From Anaerostipes sp. 992a (GTDB lineage Bacteria > Bacillota > Clostridia > Lachnospirales > Lachnospiraceae), in the NCBI RefSeq assembly GCF_001940245.1, contig NZ_MJIG01000001.1, positions 248,001 through 312,000 on the forward strand: DNA of 64,000 bases. Direction: 5' to 3'. The notes beneath the pieces were generated by a model. The model worked only from the letters and a program-made list of their open reading frames with translations, was not told the origin of the DNA and did no database searches. Shown here piece by piece: positions 34,118-43,765 of this stretch. Position numbers and translations under genes: made by a program. Position 1 is the first letter of the stretch. Every line of letters begins with the position of its first letter.

Positions 34118-35485
34118 ATGGTAAAAGAAATGCCAAATAAATTTTCAGAGGTCACACCGGAGATTTTAAAGTTATCTGAAAAATGTTCCAGAGGAATTGA
34201 TCCTGCATTATTCAAACGATATGCAGTAAAGCGTGGACTTCGTGAGGATACTGGAGAAGGGGTTTTAGTCGGATTGACTGAAATCTCAAAAGTAGTGTCT
34301 TATGTTATTGAAGATAGAGCAATGATTCCATGTGATGGTAGATTGTATTATCGTGGGATTAATATAGAAGATTTGGTCAATGGGTTTATTAATGAAAACC
34401 GATTTGGATTTGAGGAAATTACATATTTATTATTATTTGGAGAACTTCCGAATAAACAGGAATTGGCCCAATTAAATGATTTGTTATCTGAATATCGTCA
34501 GCTTCCGACAAACTTTGTAAGGGATATTATTATGAAAGCTCCTAGCAGAGATATGATGAATACACTTGCAAGAAGTGTGCTGACATTATTCTCTTATGAT
34601 GATTATGCAAGCGATACTTCTGTTCCGAATGTACTTCGTCAAAGTCTGCAGTTGATTGCTTTGTTCCCGGTACTGGCTATTTACGGATATCAGGCATATG
34701 CACATTATCATGATGGAAAGAGTCTGTTCATTCATAAACCACAGGCACATTTATCTACTGCTGAGAATATTTTGTATTTATTAAGACCAGATAATAAATA
34801 TACAGAGTTAGAAGCAAAGATTTTAGACCTTTGTCTGGTTCTGCATGCAGAGCATGGTGGTGGTAACAACTCAACCTTTACGACTCATGTAGTTACTTCT
34901 TCTGGAACGGATACCTATTCTACAGTTGCAGCAGCACTGGCATCCTTACGTGGGCCAAAGCATGGTGGTGCTAATATTAAAGTCATTCAAATGTTAGATG
35001 ATATTAAGGAACATATCCATGATTGGAAAGATGAAGAAGAGATTCGTGATTATTTAAATAAAATTTTGAATAAAGAAGCATTTGATGGTGCAGGATTAGT
35101 CTATGGAATGGGGCATGCGATTTATTCTATTTCTGACCCTCGTGCGAAGGCATTAGAAGGCTTTGTTCAGAAGCTGGCTGAAGAGAAAGGACTTCAGGAG
35201 GAATATGAACTGTATTCATTGATTGAAAGAATTGCACCAGAGGAAATCAAAAAGAAAAGACAGTCTGCTAGAGAAGTCAGTGCTAACGTGGACTTTTACA
35301 GTGGATTTGTATATCGTATGCTGGGTCTTCCAGAGCAACTTTATACGCCAATTTTTGCCATTGCAAGAATTTCAGGCTGGAGTGCACATCGTCTGGAGGA
35401 ATTAGTAAGTGGCGGTAAGATCATTCGTCCGGCATATGCCAACGTAGCTCAGGCGAAGGAGTATGTACCGATTAACCAGAGATAG
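34118..35485 (+). CDS. gltA: Citrate synthase
   Basis: A 455-residue citrate synthase with the catalytic-histidine segments LHAEHGGGNNSTFT and GLVYGMGHAIYSISDPRA, an ASLRGPKHGGAN segment and the catalytic Asp region SANVDFYSGFVYRMLGLP. It condenses acetyl-CoA and oxaloacetate to citrate, likely for glutamate synthesis in an anaerobe. The length exceeds the usual 370-430, with an extended N-terminus similar to other Lachnospiraceae enzymes. The ATG at 34118 has AAAGGAAG; an in-frame ATG at 34043 lies within the leader hairpin and lacks a ribosome binding site. Confidence 0.95.
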   Translation: MVKEMPNKFSEVTPEILKLSEKCSRGIDPALFKRYAVKRGLREDTGEGVLVGLTEISKVVSYVIEDRAMIPCDGRLYYRGINIEDLVNGFINENRFGFEEITYLLLFGELPNKQELAQLNDLLSEYRQLPTNFVRDIIMKAPSRDMMNTLARSVLTLFSYDDYASDTSVPNVLRQSLQLIALFPVLAIYGYQAYAHYHDGKSLFIHKPQAHLSTAENILYLLRPDNKYTELEAKILDLCLVLHAEHGGGNNSTFTTHVVTSSGTDTYSTVAAALASLRGPKHGGANIKVIQMLDDIKEHIHDWKDEEEIRDYLNKILNKEAFDGAGLVYGMGHAIYSISDPRAKALEGFVQKLAEEKGLQEEYELYSLIERIAPEEIKKKRQSAREVSANVDFYSGFVYRMLGLPEQLYTPIFAIARISGWSAHRLEELVSGGKIIRPAYANVAQAKEYVPINQR

Positions 35486-35501
35486 AAAAGAAGGTGTATT
35501 T

Positions 35502-36431
35502 ATGGGTATGAAGGTGCAGCGGTATGAATTAACATCACATATGGATGGATTGGGAATCCAGATGTGTCTGGGGTTACCAAAGACAGAACCGATTGGAATC
35601 GTACAGCTGGTCCATGGGATGGCGGAGCACAAAGAACGCTATCTGGAGATGATGGAGCATTTGTGTGATGCAGGATACGTATGCATCATACATGATCACA
35701 GAGGACATGGCGAAAGCGTGCGTTCCGAAGAGGATTATGGATACTTTTATGAGGATGGAAAAGAGGCTCTGATCCAGGATACCCATCAGATAACTTTATG
35801 GATCAAAGAGCGTTATCCGGAGCTTCCGCTCTACCTCTTTGGACACAGCATGGGATCTTTGGTCGTACGCTCTTATACGAAGAAATACGATAATGAGATT
35901 CAGGGGCTTATCGTATGCGGATGTCCAGGTGATAATCCGGGAGTAGGCATGGCCATATTGCTTTCTAAGATATTGATTAAGATCAAAGGGGAGCGTAGAA
36001 AAGGAAATCTCTTTGAGAAAATGGCATTTGGAGCCTATAATCGTGGTTTTGAGAATGTTACCTCTCCAAATGGTTGGATTTCTGCAAACAAGGACAATGT
36101 AAGAGAATATGATAAGGATCCTAAGTGTGGATTTATTTTTACTCTCAATGGATTTTTGAATTTGTTCTTATTGGTAAAGGAAACTTATAGCACAAAGGGT
36201 TGGACAATGAAGAACCCAAAGCTTCCTGTCTTTTTCTTATCTGGAGCAGAGGATCCATGTATGAACAGCAGGGAAGCATTTGAGGATGCAGTGCGTTTTA
36301 TGCGGGAAGTGGGGTATAAAAATACCAAAGCAAAGCTGTATCCTGGGATGAGACATGAGATCTTTCATGAAGATGGAAAAGAGCAGGTGTTTCAGGACAT
36401 TCTTACATTATTAAAAAGGTGGCAGTCATAA
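35502..36431 (+). CDS. Alpha/beta hydrolase (monoacylglycerol lipase-like)
   Basis: A 309-residue hydrolase with the oxyanion region VQLVHGMAEHKERY, an HDHRGHGES segment, nucleophile elbow LFGHSMGSLVVRSY, acid region FFLSGAEDPCM and catalytic His in GMRHEIFHE. This pattern matches lysophospholipase/monoglyceride lipases (PldB-like). It follows citrate synthase by 16 nt and is probably cotranscribed. A GAAGGTG ribosome binding site precedes the ATG at 35502. Confidence 0.9.
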   Translation: MGMKVQRYELTSHMDGLGIQMCLGLPKTEPIGIVQLVHGMAEHKERYLEMMEHLCDAGYVCIIHDHRGHGESVRSEEDYGYFYEDGKEALIQDTHQITLWIKERYPELPLYLFGHSMGSLVVRSYTKKYDNEIQGLIVCGCPGDNPGVGMAILLSKILIKIKGERRKGNLFEKMAFGAYNRGFENVTSPNGWISANKDNVREYDKDPKCGFIFTLNGFLNLFLLVKETYSTKGWTMKNPKLPVFFLSGAEDPCMNSREAFEDAVRFMREVGYKNTKAKLYPGMRHEIFHEDGKEQVFQDILTLLKRWQS

Positions 36432-36445
36432 AAAGAATAATCAGT

Positions 36446-36478
36446 AAGGCATACATTGGAAACGGTGTATGCTTTTTT
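36446..36478 (+). terminator. Terminator of the citrate synthase/hydrolase operon
   Basis: GCATACA and TGTATGC pair around a short loop and are followed by TTTTTT. Confidence 0.8.
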
Positions 36479-36526
36479 CATGGAATAGGAAATTTCTTTT
36501 AAGAAAATAGATATTTTTCAAAAAAA

Positions 36527-36553
36527 TTAGCACTCAATGCTTGACAGTGCTAA
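36527..36553. promoter_or_regulatory. CIRCE (HrcA operator) upstream of clpB
   Basis: TTAGCACTC-N9-CAGTGCTAA differs from the CIRCE consensus (TTAGCACTC-N9-GAGTGCTAA) at one base. It overlaps the clpB promoter -35, so HrcA repression with heat induction is expected. Confidence 0.9.
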
Positions 36554-36569
36554 TAATAAGTGTTATATT
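36541..36569 (+). promoter_or_regulatory. clpB promoter
   Basis: TTGACA (36541-36546), a 17-bp spacer and TATATT (36564-36569). The -35 falls in the right part of the CIRCE element. Confidence 0.8.
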
Positions 36570-36614
36570 ACGACTAGAACAGAACAATAGCTTGCTTGAA
36601 AAGGAGGAGTGGCT

Positions 36615-39197
36615 ATGAATATTAATAAATTTACGACAAAATCAATGGAGACAATTCAAAAGTGTGAAAAACTGGCGTATGAGTATGGAAATCAGGAAAT
36701 CACACAGGAACATTTTTTATACAGTATTTTAACCATCGATGACAGTCTGATCTTAAAGCTTCTGGATAAGATGGGGATTAATAAAGAGGCATTTTTATCT
36801 CAGGTTCAGCAGATGCTTGGCAAGTGTCCAAAGGTCTCTGGAGGTCAGGTTTATATCAGCAATGATCTGAATAAAGTATTGATCAGCGCTGAAGATGAAA
36901 TGAAGGCCATGGGAGACGAATATGTATCTGTGGAACATTTATTCTTAAGCTTATTAAAGCATCCAAGTAAATCTGTCAAGGAGTTATTAAGGGGTTATGG
37001 AATCACAAGAGAAAGATTCTTAACGGCACTTCAGGAGGTGCGGGGCAATCAAAAAGTGACCAGCGATAATCCGGAAGCTACGTATGAAACCCTGGAGAAG
37101 TACGGATATGATCTGGTAGAGCGTGCCAGAGAGCAGAAGTTAGATCCAGTAATCGGAAGAGATCAGGAGATTCGTAATGTAGTTCGGATTCTTTCTCGTA
37201 AGTCTAAGAATAATCCGGTATTGATCGGAGAACCTGGTGTTGGTAAGACAGCAGTTGTAGAAGGACTTGCGCAGAGAATTGTTCGTGGGGATGTTCCGGA
37301 ACAGTTAAAGGACAAGAAGATTTTCGCTTTGGATATGGGATCTCTGGTAGCAGGAGCAAAATACAGAGGTGAATTTGAAGAACGATTAAAAGCAGTCTTG
37401 GAAGAAGTAAAGCAAAGTGACGGTCAGATCATTCTGTTTATCGATGAGCTTCATACCATTGTAGGTGCAGGAAAGACAGAAGGAGCCATGGATGCAGGCA
37501 ATATGTTAAAGCCAATGCTTGCCAGAGGAGAGCTGCACTGTATCGGTGCTACAACGTTGGATGAATACCGCATGTATATCGAAAAAGACCAGGCTCTTGA
37601 GAGACGTTTTCAGCCGGTTACGGTGGATGAGCCTACAGTAGAAGATACGATTTCCATCTTACGTGGAATTAAGGAACGTTATGAAGTATACCATGGAGTT
37701 AAGATTACGGATAGTTCTTTAGTGGCTGCAGCAACCCTGTCCAATCGATATATTTCAGACCGATTCCTGCCGGATAAGGCCATTGACCTGGTGGATGAAG
37801 CCTGTGCCATGATCAAAACAGAGATGAACTCTCTGCCAGCAGAACTGGATGAAATTCAGAGAAAGATTATGCAGTTAGAGATCGAAGAAGCTGCATTGAA
37901 GAAAGAGGACGATAAATTAAGCAAGGATCGTCTGGAAAATATCCAGAAAGAATTGGCGGAGATGAAGGATGACTTTAATTCCCGTATGGCTACCTGGAAT
38001 AATGAGAAGGCTTCTGTAGAAAAAGTACAGAAGTTAAGAGAAGAAATCGAATCTATCAATAGCGAAATTCAGATTGCACAGCGAAATTATGATCTCAATA
38101 AAGCTGCAGAACTTCAATATGGAAAGCTGCCAGAGCTTAAGAGACAGCTGGAACTGGAAGAAGAGAAGGTCAAGAAGGAAGACCGATCTATGGTAAGAGA
38201 ACGGGTAACGGAAGAAGAGATTGCCAAGATCATTTCCCGTTGGACAGGAATTCCGGTTGCCAAGTTAACAGAAAGTGAGAGAAATAAGGTTCTTCACCTG
38301 GATCAGGTGCTTCATCAGAGAGTCATTGGACAGGATGAAGGGGTAGACCTGGTAACAGAGGCTATCATCCGTTCAAAAGCAGGAATTAAGGATCCAAGCA
38401 AACCAATTGGCTCCTTCTTATTCCTTGGACCTACCGGAGTTGGTAAGACAGAATTAGCGAAAGCCCTGGCAGAAAGCTTGTTTGACAATGAGAATAACAT
38501 TGTCAGATTGGATATGAGTGAATATATGGAGAAATATTCCGTATCCAGATTGATCGGAGCTCCTCCAGGATATGTTGGATACGAAGAAGGTGGACAGCTG
38601 ACAGAAGCAGTTCGAAGAAAACCATATTCCGTTGTTCTTTTCGATGAAATTGAAAAGGCACACCCAGATGTATTCAACGTATTATTACAGGTATTGGATG
38701 ATGGAAGAGTTACCGATTCTCAGGGCAAGACGGTAGATTTTAAGAATACCATCATTATTATGACATCTAATATTGGATCTTCTTATTTATTAGATGGAAT
38801 CAATGAAAGTGGAGAAATCAGCGAAGAGGCCAGAAGTATGGTTATGAATGATCTGAGAAATCATTTCCGTCCAGAATTCTTAAATCGTCTGGATGAGACC
38901 ATTATGTTCAAGCCATTGACAAAGGAAAATATTACAAGTATCATCGACCTGCTTGTAAAAGATTTAAATCGCAGACTGGAAGATAAGGAATTAGCTGTAG
39001 AATTGACACAGGCAGCCAAGGAATATGTGGCTGATCATGGATATGAACCAATGTATGGTGCGAGACCATTAAAGCGTTATCTACAGAAAAATGTGGAAAC
39101 ACTGGCAGCACGTTTGATCTTAGGAGACGGTGTGCGTGCTGAGGATACTATCCTGATTGATGTTGAAAATGGAGCGTTAACGGCCAGATGTAAATAA
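36615..39197 (+). CDS. clpB: ATP-dependent disaggregase chaperone ClpB
   Basis: An 860-residue Hsp100 protein. It has a Clp N domain (about 1-145), AAA1 ([13 protein letters not shown] Walker [15 protein letters not shown] Walker B), a long coiled-coil middle domain (about 405-525) that separates ClpB from ClpC/ClpA, AAA2 ([28 protein letters not shown]) and a C-terminal small domain ([11 protein letters not shown]). It works with DnaK to rescue aggregated proteins. The ATG at 36615 is seven bases from AAGGAGG; an upstream GTG at 36609 is too close to it. Confidence 0.96.
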   Translation: MNINKFTTKSMETIQKCEKLAYEYGNQEITQEHFLYSILTIDDSLILKLLDKMGINKEAFLSQVQQMLGKCPKVSGGQVYISNDLNKVLISAEDEMKAMGDEYVSVEHLFLSLLKHPSKSVKELLRGYGITRERFLTALQEVRGNQKVTSDNPEATYETLEKYGYDLVERAREQKLDPVIGRDQEIRNVVRILSRKSKNNPVLIGEPGVGKTAVVEGLAQRIVRGDVPEQLKDKKIFALDMGSLVAGAKYRGEFEERLKAVLEEVKQSDGQIILFIDELHTIVGAGKTEGAMDAGNMLKPMLARGELHCIGATTLDEYRMYIEKDQALERRFQPVTVDEPTVEDTISILRGIKERYEVYHGVKITDSSLVAAATLSNRYISDRFLPDKAIDLVDEACAMIKTEMNSLPAELDEIQRKIMQLEIEEAALKKEDDKLSKDRLENIQKELAEMKDDFNSRMATWNNEKASVEKVQKLREEIESINSEIQIAQRNYDLNKAAELQYGKLPELKRQLELEEEKVKKEDRSMVRERVTEEEIAKIISRWTGIPVAKLTESERNKVLHLDQVLHQRVIGQDEGVDLVTEAIIRSKAGIKDPSKPIGSFLFLGPTGVGKTELAKALAESLFDNENNIVRLDMSEYMEKYSVSRLIGAPPGYVGYEEGGQLTEAVRRKPYSVVLFDEIEKAHPDVFNVLLQVLDDGRVTDSQGKTVDFKNTIIIMTSNIGSSYLLDGINESGEISEEARSMVMNDLRNHFRPEFLNRLDETIMFKPLTKENITSIIDLLVKDLNRRLEDKELAVELTQAAKEYVADHGYEPMYGARPLKRYLQKNVETLAARLILGDGVRAEDTILIDVENGALTARCK

Positions 39198-39204
39198 TCA
39201 TAAG

Positions 39205-39244
39205 GAAGACCCAATTACCGATTCATGTGTAATTGGGTCTTTCT
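39205..39244 (+). terminator. clpB terminator
   Basis: AAGACCCAATTAC pairs with GTAATTGGGTCTT around an 8-10-nt loop and ends in TTT. Confidence 0.8.
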
Positions 39245-39317
39245 CTGTGTTATAATAAGAAAAATAAGAATCTGCTCCTCATGGAGTGTGAAAAATATAG
39301 AAAAAGGAGGAGATACT

Positions 39318-39992
39318 ATGCCACCGATCAGCAACGATTGGGCCAAGTATTTAAAACCGGAATATGGAAAGCCTTATTATAAAGAATTGTATTTGAAGAT
39401 CAATGAGGAATATCGTACGCATAAGATTTTTCCGCCGGCAGAGGATATCTTCAATGCATTTCATCTGACACCGCTTCATAATGTGAAGGCAGTGATTCTG
39501 GGACAGGATCCTTATCATAACGATGGACAGGCACATGGACTTTGTTTTTCCGTCAAGCCGCCGGTAGATCCACCACCGTCTCTGGTGAATATCTATCAGG
39601 AGCTTCATGATGATCTGGGATGCTATATACCGAATAATGGGTATTTAACAAAATGGGCTGAGCAGGGAGTGCTTATGCTAAATACTGTTTTGACAGTGCG
39701 GGCCCATCAGGCCAATTCTCATCGGGGAATCGGGTGGGAAGAATTTACAGATGCGGCCATTCGTATTTTAAATGAACAAGATCGTCCGATCGTATTTATT
39801 TTGTGGGGACGTCCTGCTCAGATGAAGGAGAAGATGTTAAATAATCCAAATCATTTGATTTTAAAGGCACCGCATCCAAGTCCATTGTCTGCATATCGTG
39901 GATTTTTTGGAAGTAAGCCATTTAGCAAGACCAATCAGTTTTTGGAGGAGCATGGCATAGAACCGATTGACTGGCAGATTGAGAATATTTGA
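39318..39992 (+). CDS. ung: Uracil-DNA glycosylase, family 1
   Basis: A 224-residue enzyme of typical length with the water-activating GQDPYHNDGQAHGLCFSV (D64), the uracil-contacting LLMLNTVLTV-type segment (GVLMLNTVLTVR) and the C-terminal HPSPLSAYRGFFG (H187). It removes uracil from DNA to start base excision repair. The ATG at 39318 has AAAGGAGGAG; the longer frame overlaps the clpB terminator. Confidence 0.96.
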   Translation: MPPISNDWAKYLKPEYGKPYYKELYLKINEEYRTHKIFPPAEDIFNAFHLTPLHNVKAVILGQDPYHNDGQAHGLCFSVKPPVDPPPSLVNIYQELHDDLGCYIPNNGYLTKWAEQGVLMLNTVLTVRAHQANSHRGIGWEEFTDAAIRILNEQDRPIVFILWGRPAQMKEKMLNNPNHLILKAPHPSPLSAYRGFFGSKPFSKTNQFLEEHGIEPIDWQIENI

Positions 39993-40045
39993 TAGAAAGG
40001 ACGTTTGCCGCAGTAAGAAAAAAATGATTTTGAAAGGAAAGAAAT

Positions 40046-40402
40046 ATGAGTGTTTTATTTGTAGAATATCCAAAATGCAGTACATGCAAAAAAGCAAAGA
40101 AATGGTTGCAGGACCATTCGGTAGAATTTGAAGATCGTCATATTGTAGAGGAGAATCCAACCCAAGAGGAGTTAAAGGAATGGCATAAGAAAAGCGGTTT
40201 GCCATTGAAGCGCTTTTTTAATACCAGCGGGATGATTTATCGTCAGGAGGGATTGAAGGATAAGCTTCCAACGATGTCAGAAGAGGAGCAGTATGCATTG
40301 CTTGCAACCAATGGGATGTTGGTAAAGCGACCATTGATCATTGGTGAGGATTTTGTACTGGTAGGATTTAAAGAAGCAGACTGGAGTGAGGTCTTGTTAT
40401 GA
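40046..40402 (+). CDS. ArsC/Spx-family thioredoxin-like protein
   Basis: A 118-residue protein with an N-terminal CSTCKKAKKWL (CxxC, about 11-14), the ...SGLPLKRFFNTSGMIYR... middle and the KRPLIIGEDFVLVGFKEADW C-terminus of the ArsC/Spx/MgsR family. Members are arsenate reductases or RNA polymerase-binding redox regulators. Without arsenic genes nearby a Spx- or YffB-like role is as likely. It overlaps the next gene by four bases (ATGA). Confidence 0.85.
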   Translation: MSVLFVEYPKCSTCKKAKKWLQDHSVEFEDRHIVEENPTQEELKEWHKKSGLPLKRFFNTSGMIYRQEGLKDKLPTMSEEEQYALLATNGMLVKRPLIIGEDFVLVGFKEADWSEVLL

Positions 40403-40968
40403 GCCTGTTGGAGGATAAGAAGGCACTGAGGATGGAAACTGTGCAAAAGCTTGCAGGCTATTCCATGGAATGGATCCGGGAAGAGAGCAGAAAGATTGAA
40501 AGACGTGTTCTTGCCAGTGAGAAGTATAAACAGGCAGAAGTGATCTTTTGTTATGTCAGTTTTGGAAAAGAAGTTCAGACACAGAAAATACTTGCAGATG
40601 CCTTAATGTCTGGGAAGAAGGTGGGAGTGCCACTTTGCATGTCCAAAGGTATCATGGAAGTTCGCAGGATTGATTCCTTGGATGATCTGCATCCAGGAGC
40701 TTATGGGATTTTGGAACCAAAGCTGGATACAGAGGTGATAAAAAAGGAAGAAATTCAATATGGAATCATTCCCTGTGTGACCTGTGACCACCGGGGAAAC
40801 CGGATGGGACATGGAGCAGGATATTATGACAGATATCTGGAAAACTCAAAAATCTGGAAAACTATATTGTGTTTTAATGAGATTATGGCTGAGGAAGTTC
40901 CGGTCAGTGAATTGGATGTCACAATGGATCAGGTGATGACGCAGACGGAAAGTATCATTTTGTCGTGA
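40399..40968 (+). CDS. 5-formyltetrahydrofolate cyclo-ligase
   Basis: A 189-residue protein with the family features RKIERRVLASEKYKQAEVIFCYVSF, the PGAYGILEP segment and the C-terminal RMGHGAGYYDRYLE nucleotide-binding motif. It converts 5-formyl-THF to 5,10-methenyl-THF with ATP. It is translationally coupled to the preceding ArsC/Spx-like gene. Confidence 0.93.
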   Translation: MSLLEDKKALRMETVQKLAGYSMEWIREESRKIERRVLASEKYKQAEVIFCYVSFGKEVQTQKILADALMSGKKVGVPLCMSKGIMEVRRIDSLDDLHPGAYGILEPKLDTEVIKKEEIQYGIIPCVTCDHRGNRMGHGAGYYDRYLENSKIWKTILCFNEIMAEEVPVSELDVTMDQVMTQTESIILS

Positions 40969-41015
40969 GAAATAAGATGTGTGTTTTGCCAGGTTCCCTG
41001 GGGAGGACTTGAATA

Positions 41016-41079
41016 AAACCCAGCGTAACCAACAGGCTGTTTCTTTTGAACAGTAACTGGAAGTTTACGCTGGGTTTTT
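41016..41079. terminator. Large bidirectional terminator
   Basis: AAACCCAGCGTAA (41016-41028) pairs perfectly with TTACGCTGGGTTT (41065-41077), with an inner CTGTT/AACAG helix. T residues follow on plus, and AATAAAA upstream gives Us on minus. A small CCAGG-TTC-CCTGG hairpin sits just before it at 40989-41001. Confidence 0.8.
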
Positions 41080-41100
41080 CTTTTGTGTTAGTATGATTTA

Positions 41101-41589
41101 TTAAGCGAATAAGATTTCTTTTAGCAAAGTAATCCGTTCGTTTTCAGACATCATACATAAATTGCTGTTTTGGAATCTGGCATCCTGAGTAACATCGTTG
41201 GAAAGCCACATTGGTGCCATAAAATGATCGGCAGTATCTCGGTCTGGGAATTCTACCTCTGCAATGATCAGACCGTCGAATCCATGTTGAAAAACATCGA
41301 TTTCTGCAGTGAGTCCAGAATCTAACGGAAGATAGTAGCGAATCTTTGAGATGATGTTGCCATCACATTTTTTTAGCAGGTGATGATAACTTGCTTCTGT
41401 CAGAGGGACTTCTAATTCTTCCCGTTCCATTAACCCTGCAGATTTATATGTAAGGATATAGTTATCGTCCTTTTTTCGAATACGAATCACTGGTTCCGTA
41501 CAAAGATAGGCCTGTTGGATTTTAGAACAGGGATAGTCGGACAGGGAATGGGGAGGTCGCTTTAATAAATATTTGCGTTCAATTTCCAT
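41101..41589 (-). CDS. CYTH-domain protein (triphosphate tunnel-like)
   Basis: A 162-residue protein opening with MEIERKYLLKRP, the CYTH EIERK-type signature, then VIRIRKKDDNYILTYKS, ISKIRYYLP, LTAEIDVF and LIIAEVEF charged strands that line a triphosphate tunnel. CYTH enzymes hydrolyse inorganic or organic triphosphates; it is not a class IV adenylate cyclase by any clear feature. It is monocistronic with a promoter at 41654-41681. Confidence 0.87.
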   Translation of the reverse strand: MEIERKYLLKRPPHSLSDYPCSKIQQAYLCTEPVIRIRKKDDNYILTYKSAGLMEREELEVPLTEASYHHLLKKCDGNIISKIRYYLPLDSGLTAEIDVFQHGFDGLIIAEVEFPDRDTADHFMAPMWLSNDVTQDARFQNSNLCMMSENERITLLKEILFA

Positions 41590-41626
41590 TATTCTACTCC
41601 TCTCTGGCTGGTAGGGATGAACCCGC

Positions 41627-41681
41627 TTGCCAAAAGTAAATCATATGAAGTATAATATAACTTAGGCAAGAAAGATGTCAA
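41627..41681. promoter_or_regulatory. Overlapping divergent promoters (CYTH gene and DJ-1 gene)
   Basis: Plus: TTGCCA (41627-41632), 18 bp, TATAAT (41651-41656). Minus: TTGACA (plus TGTCAA, 41676-41681), 16 bp, TATATT (plus 41654-41659). The -10 boxes overlap, so polymerase binding should be mutually exclusive. Confidence 0.6.
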
Positions 41682-41781
41682 GTAATTCTTGCGTTCTATG
41701 CATGAAGAGAACTGGTGATCCGTTTGCACGAGCACCAGTAGAAATGTATAAGAGGAATAGAAGGAACAGGAGGCAGATGGA

Positions 41782-42330
41782 ATGAAAGTTTTGGTTTTTT
41801 TAGCAGATGGATTTGAAGAGATTGAAGGTCTTACAGTCGTTGATTTGTTAAGACGTGCAGATATTGACGTGACAACTGTGTCTATTAAGGAAGAGAGACA
41901 GATCATGGGAGCCCATAAGATTCCGGTCATTGCAGATACCGTATTTGAACAGATCAAGGATGAAAAGGCCGACATGGTAGTACTTCCGGGAGGTATGCCG
42001 GGAACTTTAAATCTAAAGGCACATAAGGGCGTAGAATCTATGGTTTTAAATAACCATGAAGAAGGAAGGTATATCGCAGCTATTTGTGCGGCACCGAGCA
42101 TCTTTGTAGAACTGGGGCTGTTAGATGGTAAGACAGCGACCAGTTACCCAAGTTTCGAAGAGGCATTGAGCAAGAGTAATTATGTATATGATGAAGTGGC
42201 AGTGGATGGCAAGATCATCACCAGCAGAGGACTTGGGACAGCCATTGCTTTTTCTGCCAAGCTGATCGAAGTCTTGAAAGATAAAAAGACTGCAGACGAG
42301 GTACTGGAGAGCATTGTATATCAGGGATAG
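41782..42330 (+). CDS. DJ-1/PfpI family protein
   Basis: A 182-residue protein with the DJ-1 fold pattern: MKVLVFLADGFEEIEGLTVVDLLRRA with the conserved E15, VVLPGGMPGTLNL, the nucleophile elbow AAICAAPSIF (C102) and ITSRGLGTAIAFSAKLIEVL. Relatives are deglycases, redox sensors or chaperones (YajL/ThiJ group). AGGAGGCAGA precedes the ATG. Confidence 0.92.
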   Translation: MKVLVFLADGFEEIEGLTVVDLLRRADIDVTTVSIKEERQIMGAHKIPVIADTVFEQIKDEKADMVVLPGGMPGTLNLKAHKGVESMVLNNHEEGRYIAAICAAPSIFVELGLLDGKTATSYPSFEEALSKSNYVYDEVAVDGKIITSRGLGTAIAFSAKLIEVLKDKKTADEVLESIVYQG

Positions 42331-42377
42331 GATGCCATTCCACCTCAAGATGGACTTGAATAGGAGAAAGATGATTT

Positions 42378-43181
42378 ATGGAACAAAAGGAAAGAATTGG
42401 TTTTTGCAGGATGTTTCAGACTGCAGTGATGAGACCAAAGGATTATAAGAGCATGGTGCAGGTTCGCAAAAGAACCATTCTCTTTTTTATCATGGTGATC
42501 ACATTTTTGACGATGTTTCTGGGATCGGTTTTTCCAATCCTGGGATTTGGCGTAAGCATAGGAGGGCCAAAGCATTTTATTATGGAGACACTTCCCGATT
42601 TCCAATACAAGGATGGAGAATTTCAGATTGATCAGAGAATCGAGATCAACAATGATCAACTCAGGATTGTAGCGGACGATGATGTGGATCGATTTAAGGC
42701 AGAGGATTTTGAAGATGATACTCTGGTAGAAGTTCTGATCAGTAAGCATAATATGCGCATGAAGAATGCGGCAGTGGGTCAGAACGTGGAAATCGACTTT
42801 GCAGATCTGGGGAAGGGCACTTTTGATAATCAGGATCTGTTGGCAATGATGCCTTTGTTCTACACAGGAATTGCTATAGGACTTGTGATCGTGTATGTCT
42901 ATGCAGCGATTGGATATGCGTTCGGAAGCTTTGTCTTTGCGGTTTGCGGTAAAAGCATGGGACGGATGATGGGAAAAGAACTTCCGTTTCGACAGATGTT
43001 CGTATATGCGGTTATGGCGAAGGCGACTACAAGCATTTTGGATAGCATGGGAAAAGCTGCAGATATCGGATTTTTCAGTTCTATGACATGGATTTTTGTA
43101 GAATTTGGGATTATCTTAGTATATTTATACATGGGCATCAGAGAATCAGAAGGAAGCGGCCGAACAGACAGTGCAAGATAA
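42378..43181 (+). CDS. DUF1189-like polytopic membrane protein
   Basis: A 267-residue protein with one N-terminal membrane segment (about 30-55), an extracytoplasmic region (about 60-150) and three to four C-terminal segments (about 160-255). The N-terminal MRPKDYKSMVQVRKRTILFF and the overall layout resemble DUF1189 proteins of Firmicutes. The function is unknown. AGGAGAAAG precedes the ATG; it is 48 nt after the DJ-1 gene. Confidence 0.75.
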   Translation: MEQKERIGFCRMFQTAVMRPKDYKSMVQVRKRTILFFIMVITFLTMFLGSVFPILGFGVSIGGPKHFIMETLPDFQYKDGEFQIDQRIEINNDQLRIVADDDVDRFKAEDFEDDTLVEVLISKHNMRMKNAAVGQNVEIDFADLGKGTFDNQDLLAMMPLFYTGIAIGLVIVYVYAAIGYAFGSFVFAVCGKSMGRMMGKELPFRQMFVYAVMAKATTSILDSMGKAADIGFFSSMTWIFVEFGIILVYLYMGIRESEGSGRTDSAR

Positions 43182-43210
43182 AAGAATGTATCAATTAAAG
43201 AGGTGATAGT

Positions 43211-43765
43211 ATGGGACGATTGATTCTTGTGACAGGAGGAAGCAGAAGTGGAAAAAGTCAGCTGGCAGAACAAAAGGCTACCATATTAGGAGGCGATGAT
43301 GTTCTGTATATGGCGACGGGAATTGCTACGGATGATGATATGGAAGAGAGGATTCGTCTTCATAAGATGCGTAGGAATCCAAACTGGGGTACCTTTGAAG
43401 GTTACCGAGATTTAGCGTCTGAAGTATCGGAAACTTCATATGGGACGATACTATTAGATTGCATCACTGTATTGATCACGAATTTTCTGATGGAAGAAGA
43501 TCGGGATTACGAGGAGCTTTCGAAAGCAGAAATCGCTTATATGGAAGAAGACATTATAAATGAGATACAATCATTGATTCACGCAGTAAAGGAGCAGAAT
43601 AAGAATCTGATCATTGTAACCAATGAGGTGGGGATGTGTGTAGTATCCCCTTACCGCATGGGAAGAATATTTTCAGATATTACTGGTAAAGTGAACCAGA
43701 TTCTTGGAAGTGTATGCGATGAGGTTCATTTGAGCATATCCGGAATTCCACTGCAGATCAAATAA
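43211..43765 (+). CDS. cobU: Adenosylcobinamide kinase/guanylyltransferase
   Basis: A 184-residue protein with the P-loop VTGGSRSGKSQLAEQKA, LYMATGIATDDDMEERIRLHKMRR, the RRNPNWGTFEG segment carrying the CobU RR..W.T.E pattern, LLDCITVLITNFL and VTNEVGMCVVSPYRMGRIFSDI. It phosphorylates adenosylcobinamide and transfers GMP to it in late B12 synthesis. No other cobalamin gene is in the window. An AGAGGTGATA ribosome binding site precedes it. Confidence 0.9.
   Translation: MGRLILVTGGSRSGKSQLAEQKATILGGDDVLYMATGIATDDDMEERIRLHKMRRNPNWGTFEGYRDLASEVSETSYGTILLDCITVLITNFLMEEDRDYEELSKAEIAYMEEDIINEIQSLIHAVKEQNKNLIIVTNEVGMCVVSPYRMGRIFSDITGKVNQILGSVCDEVHLSISGIPLQIK

Noticed and set aside
40981-41079. Possible 6S-like RNA after the 5-formyl-THF cyclo-ligase gene
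   Set aside because: The 6S RNA/cyclo-ligase neighbourhood is a proteobacterial feature, the segment is too short, and the pairing is explained by a bidirectional terminator.
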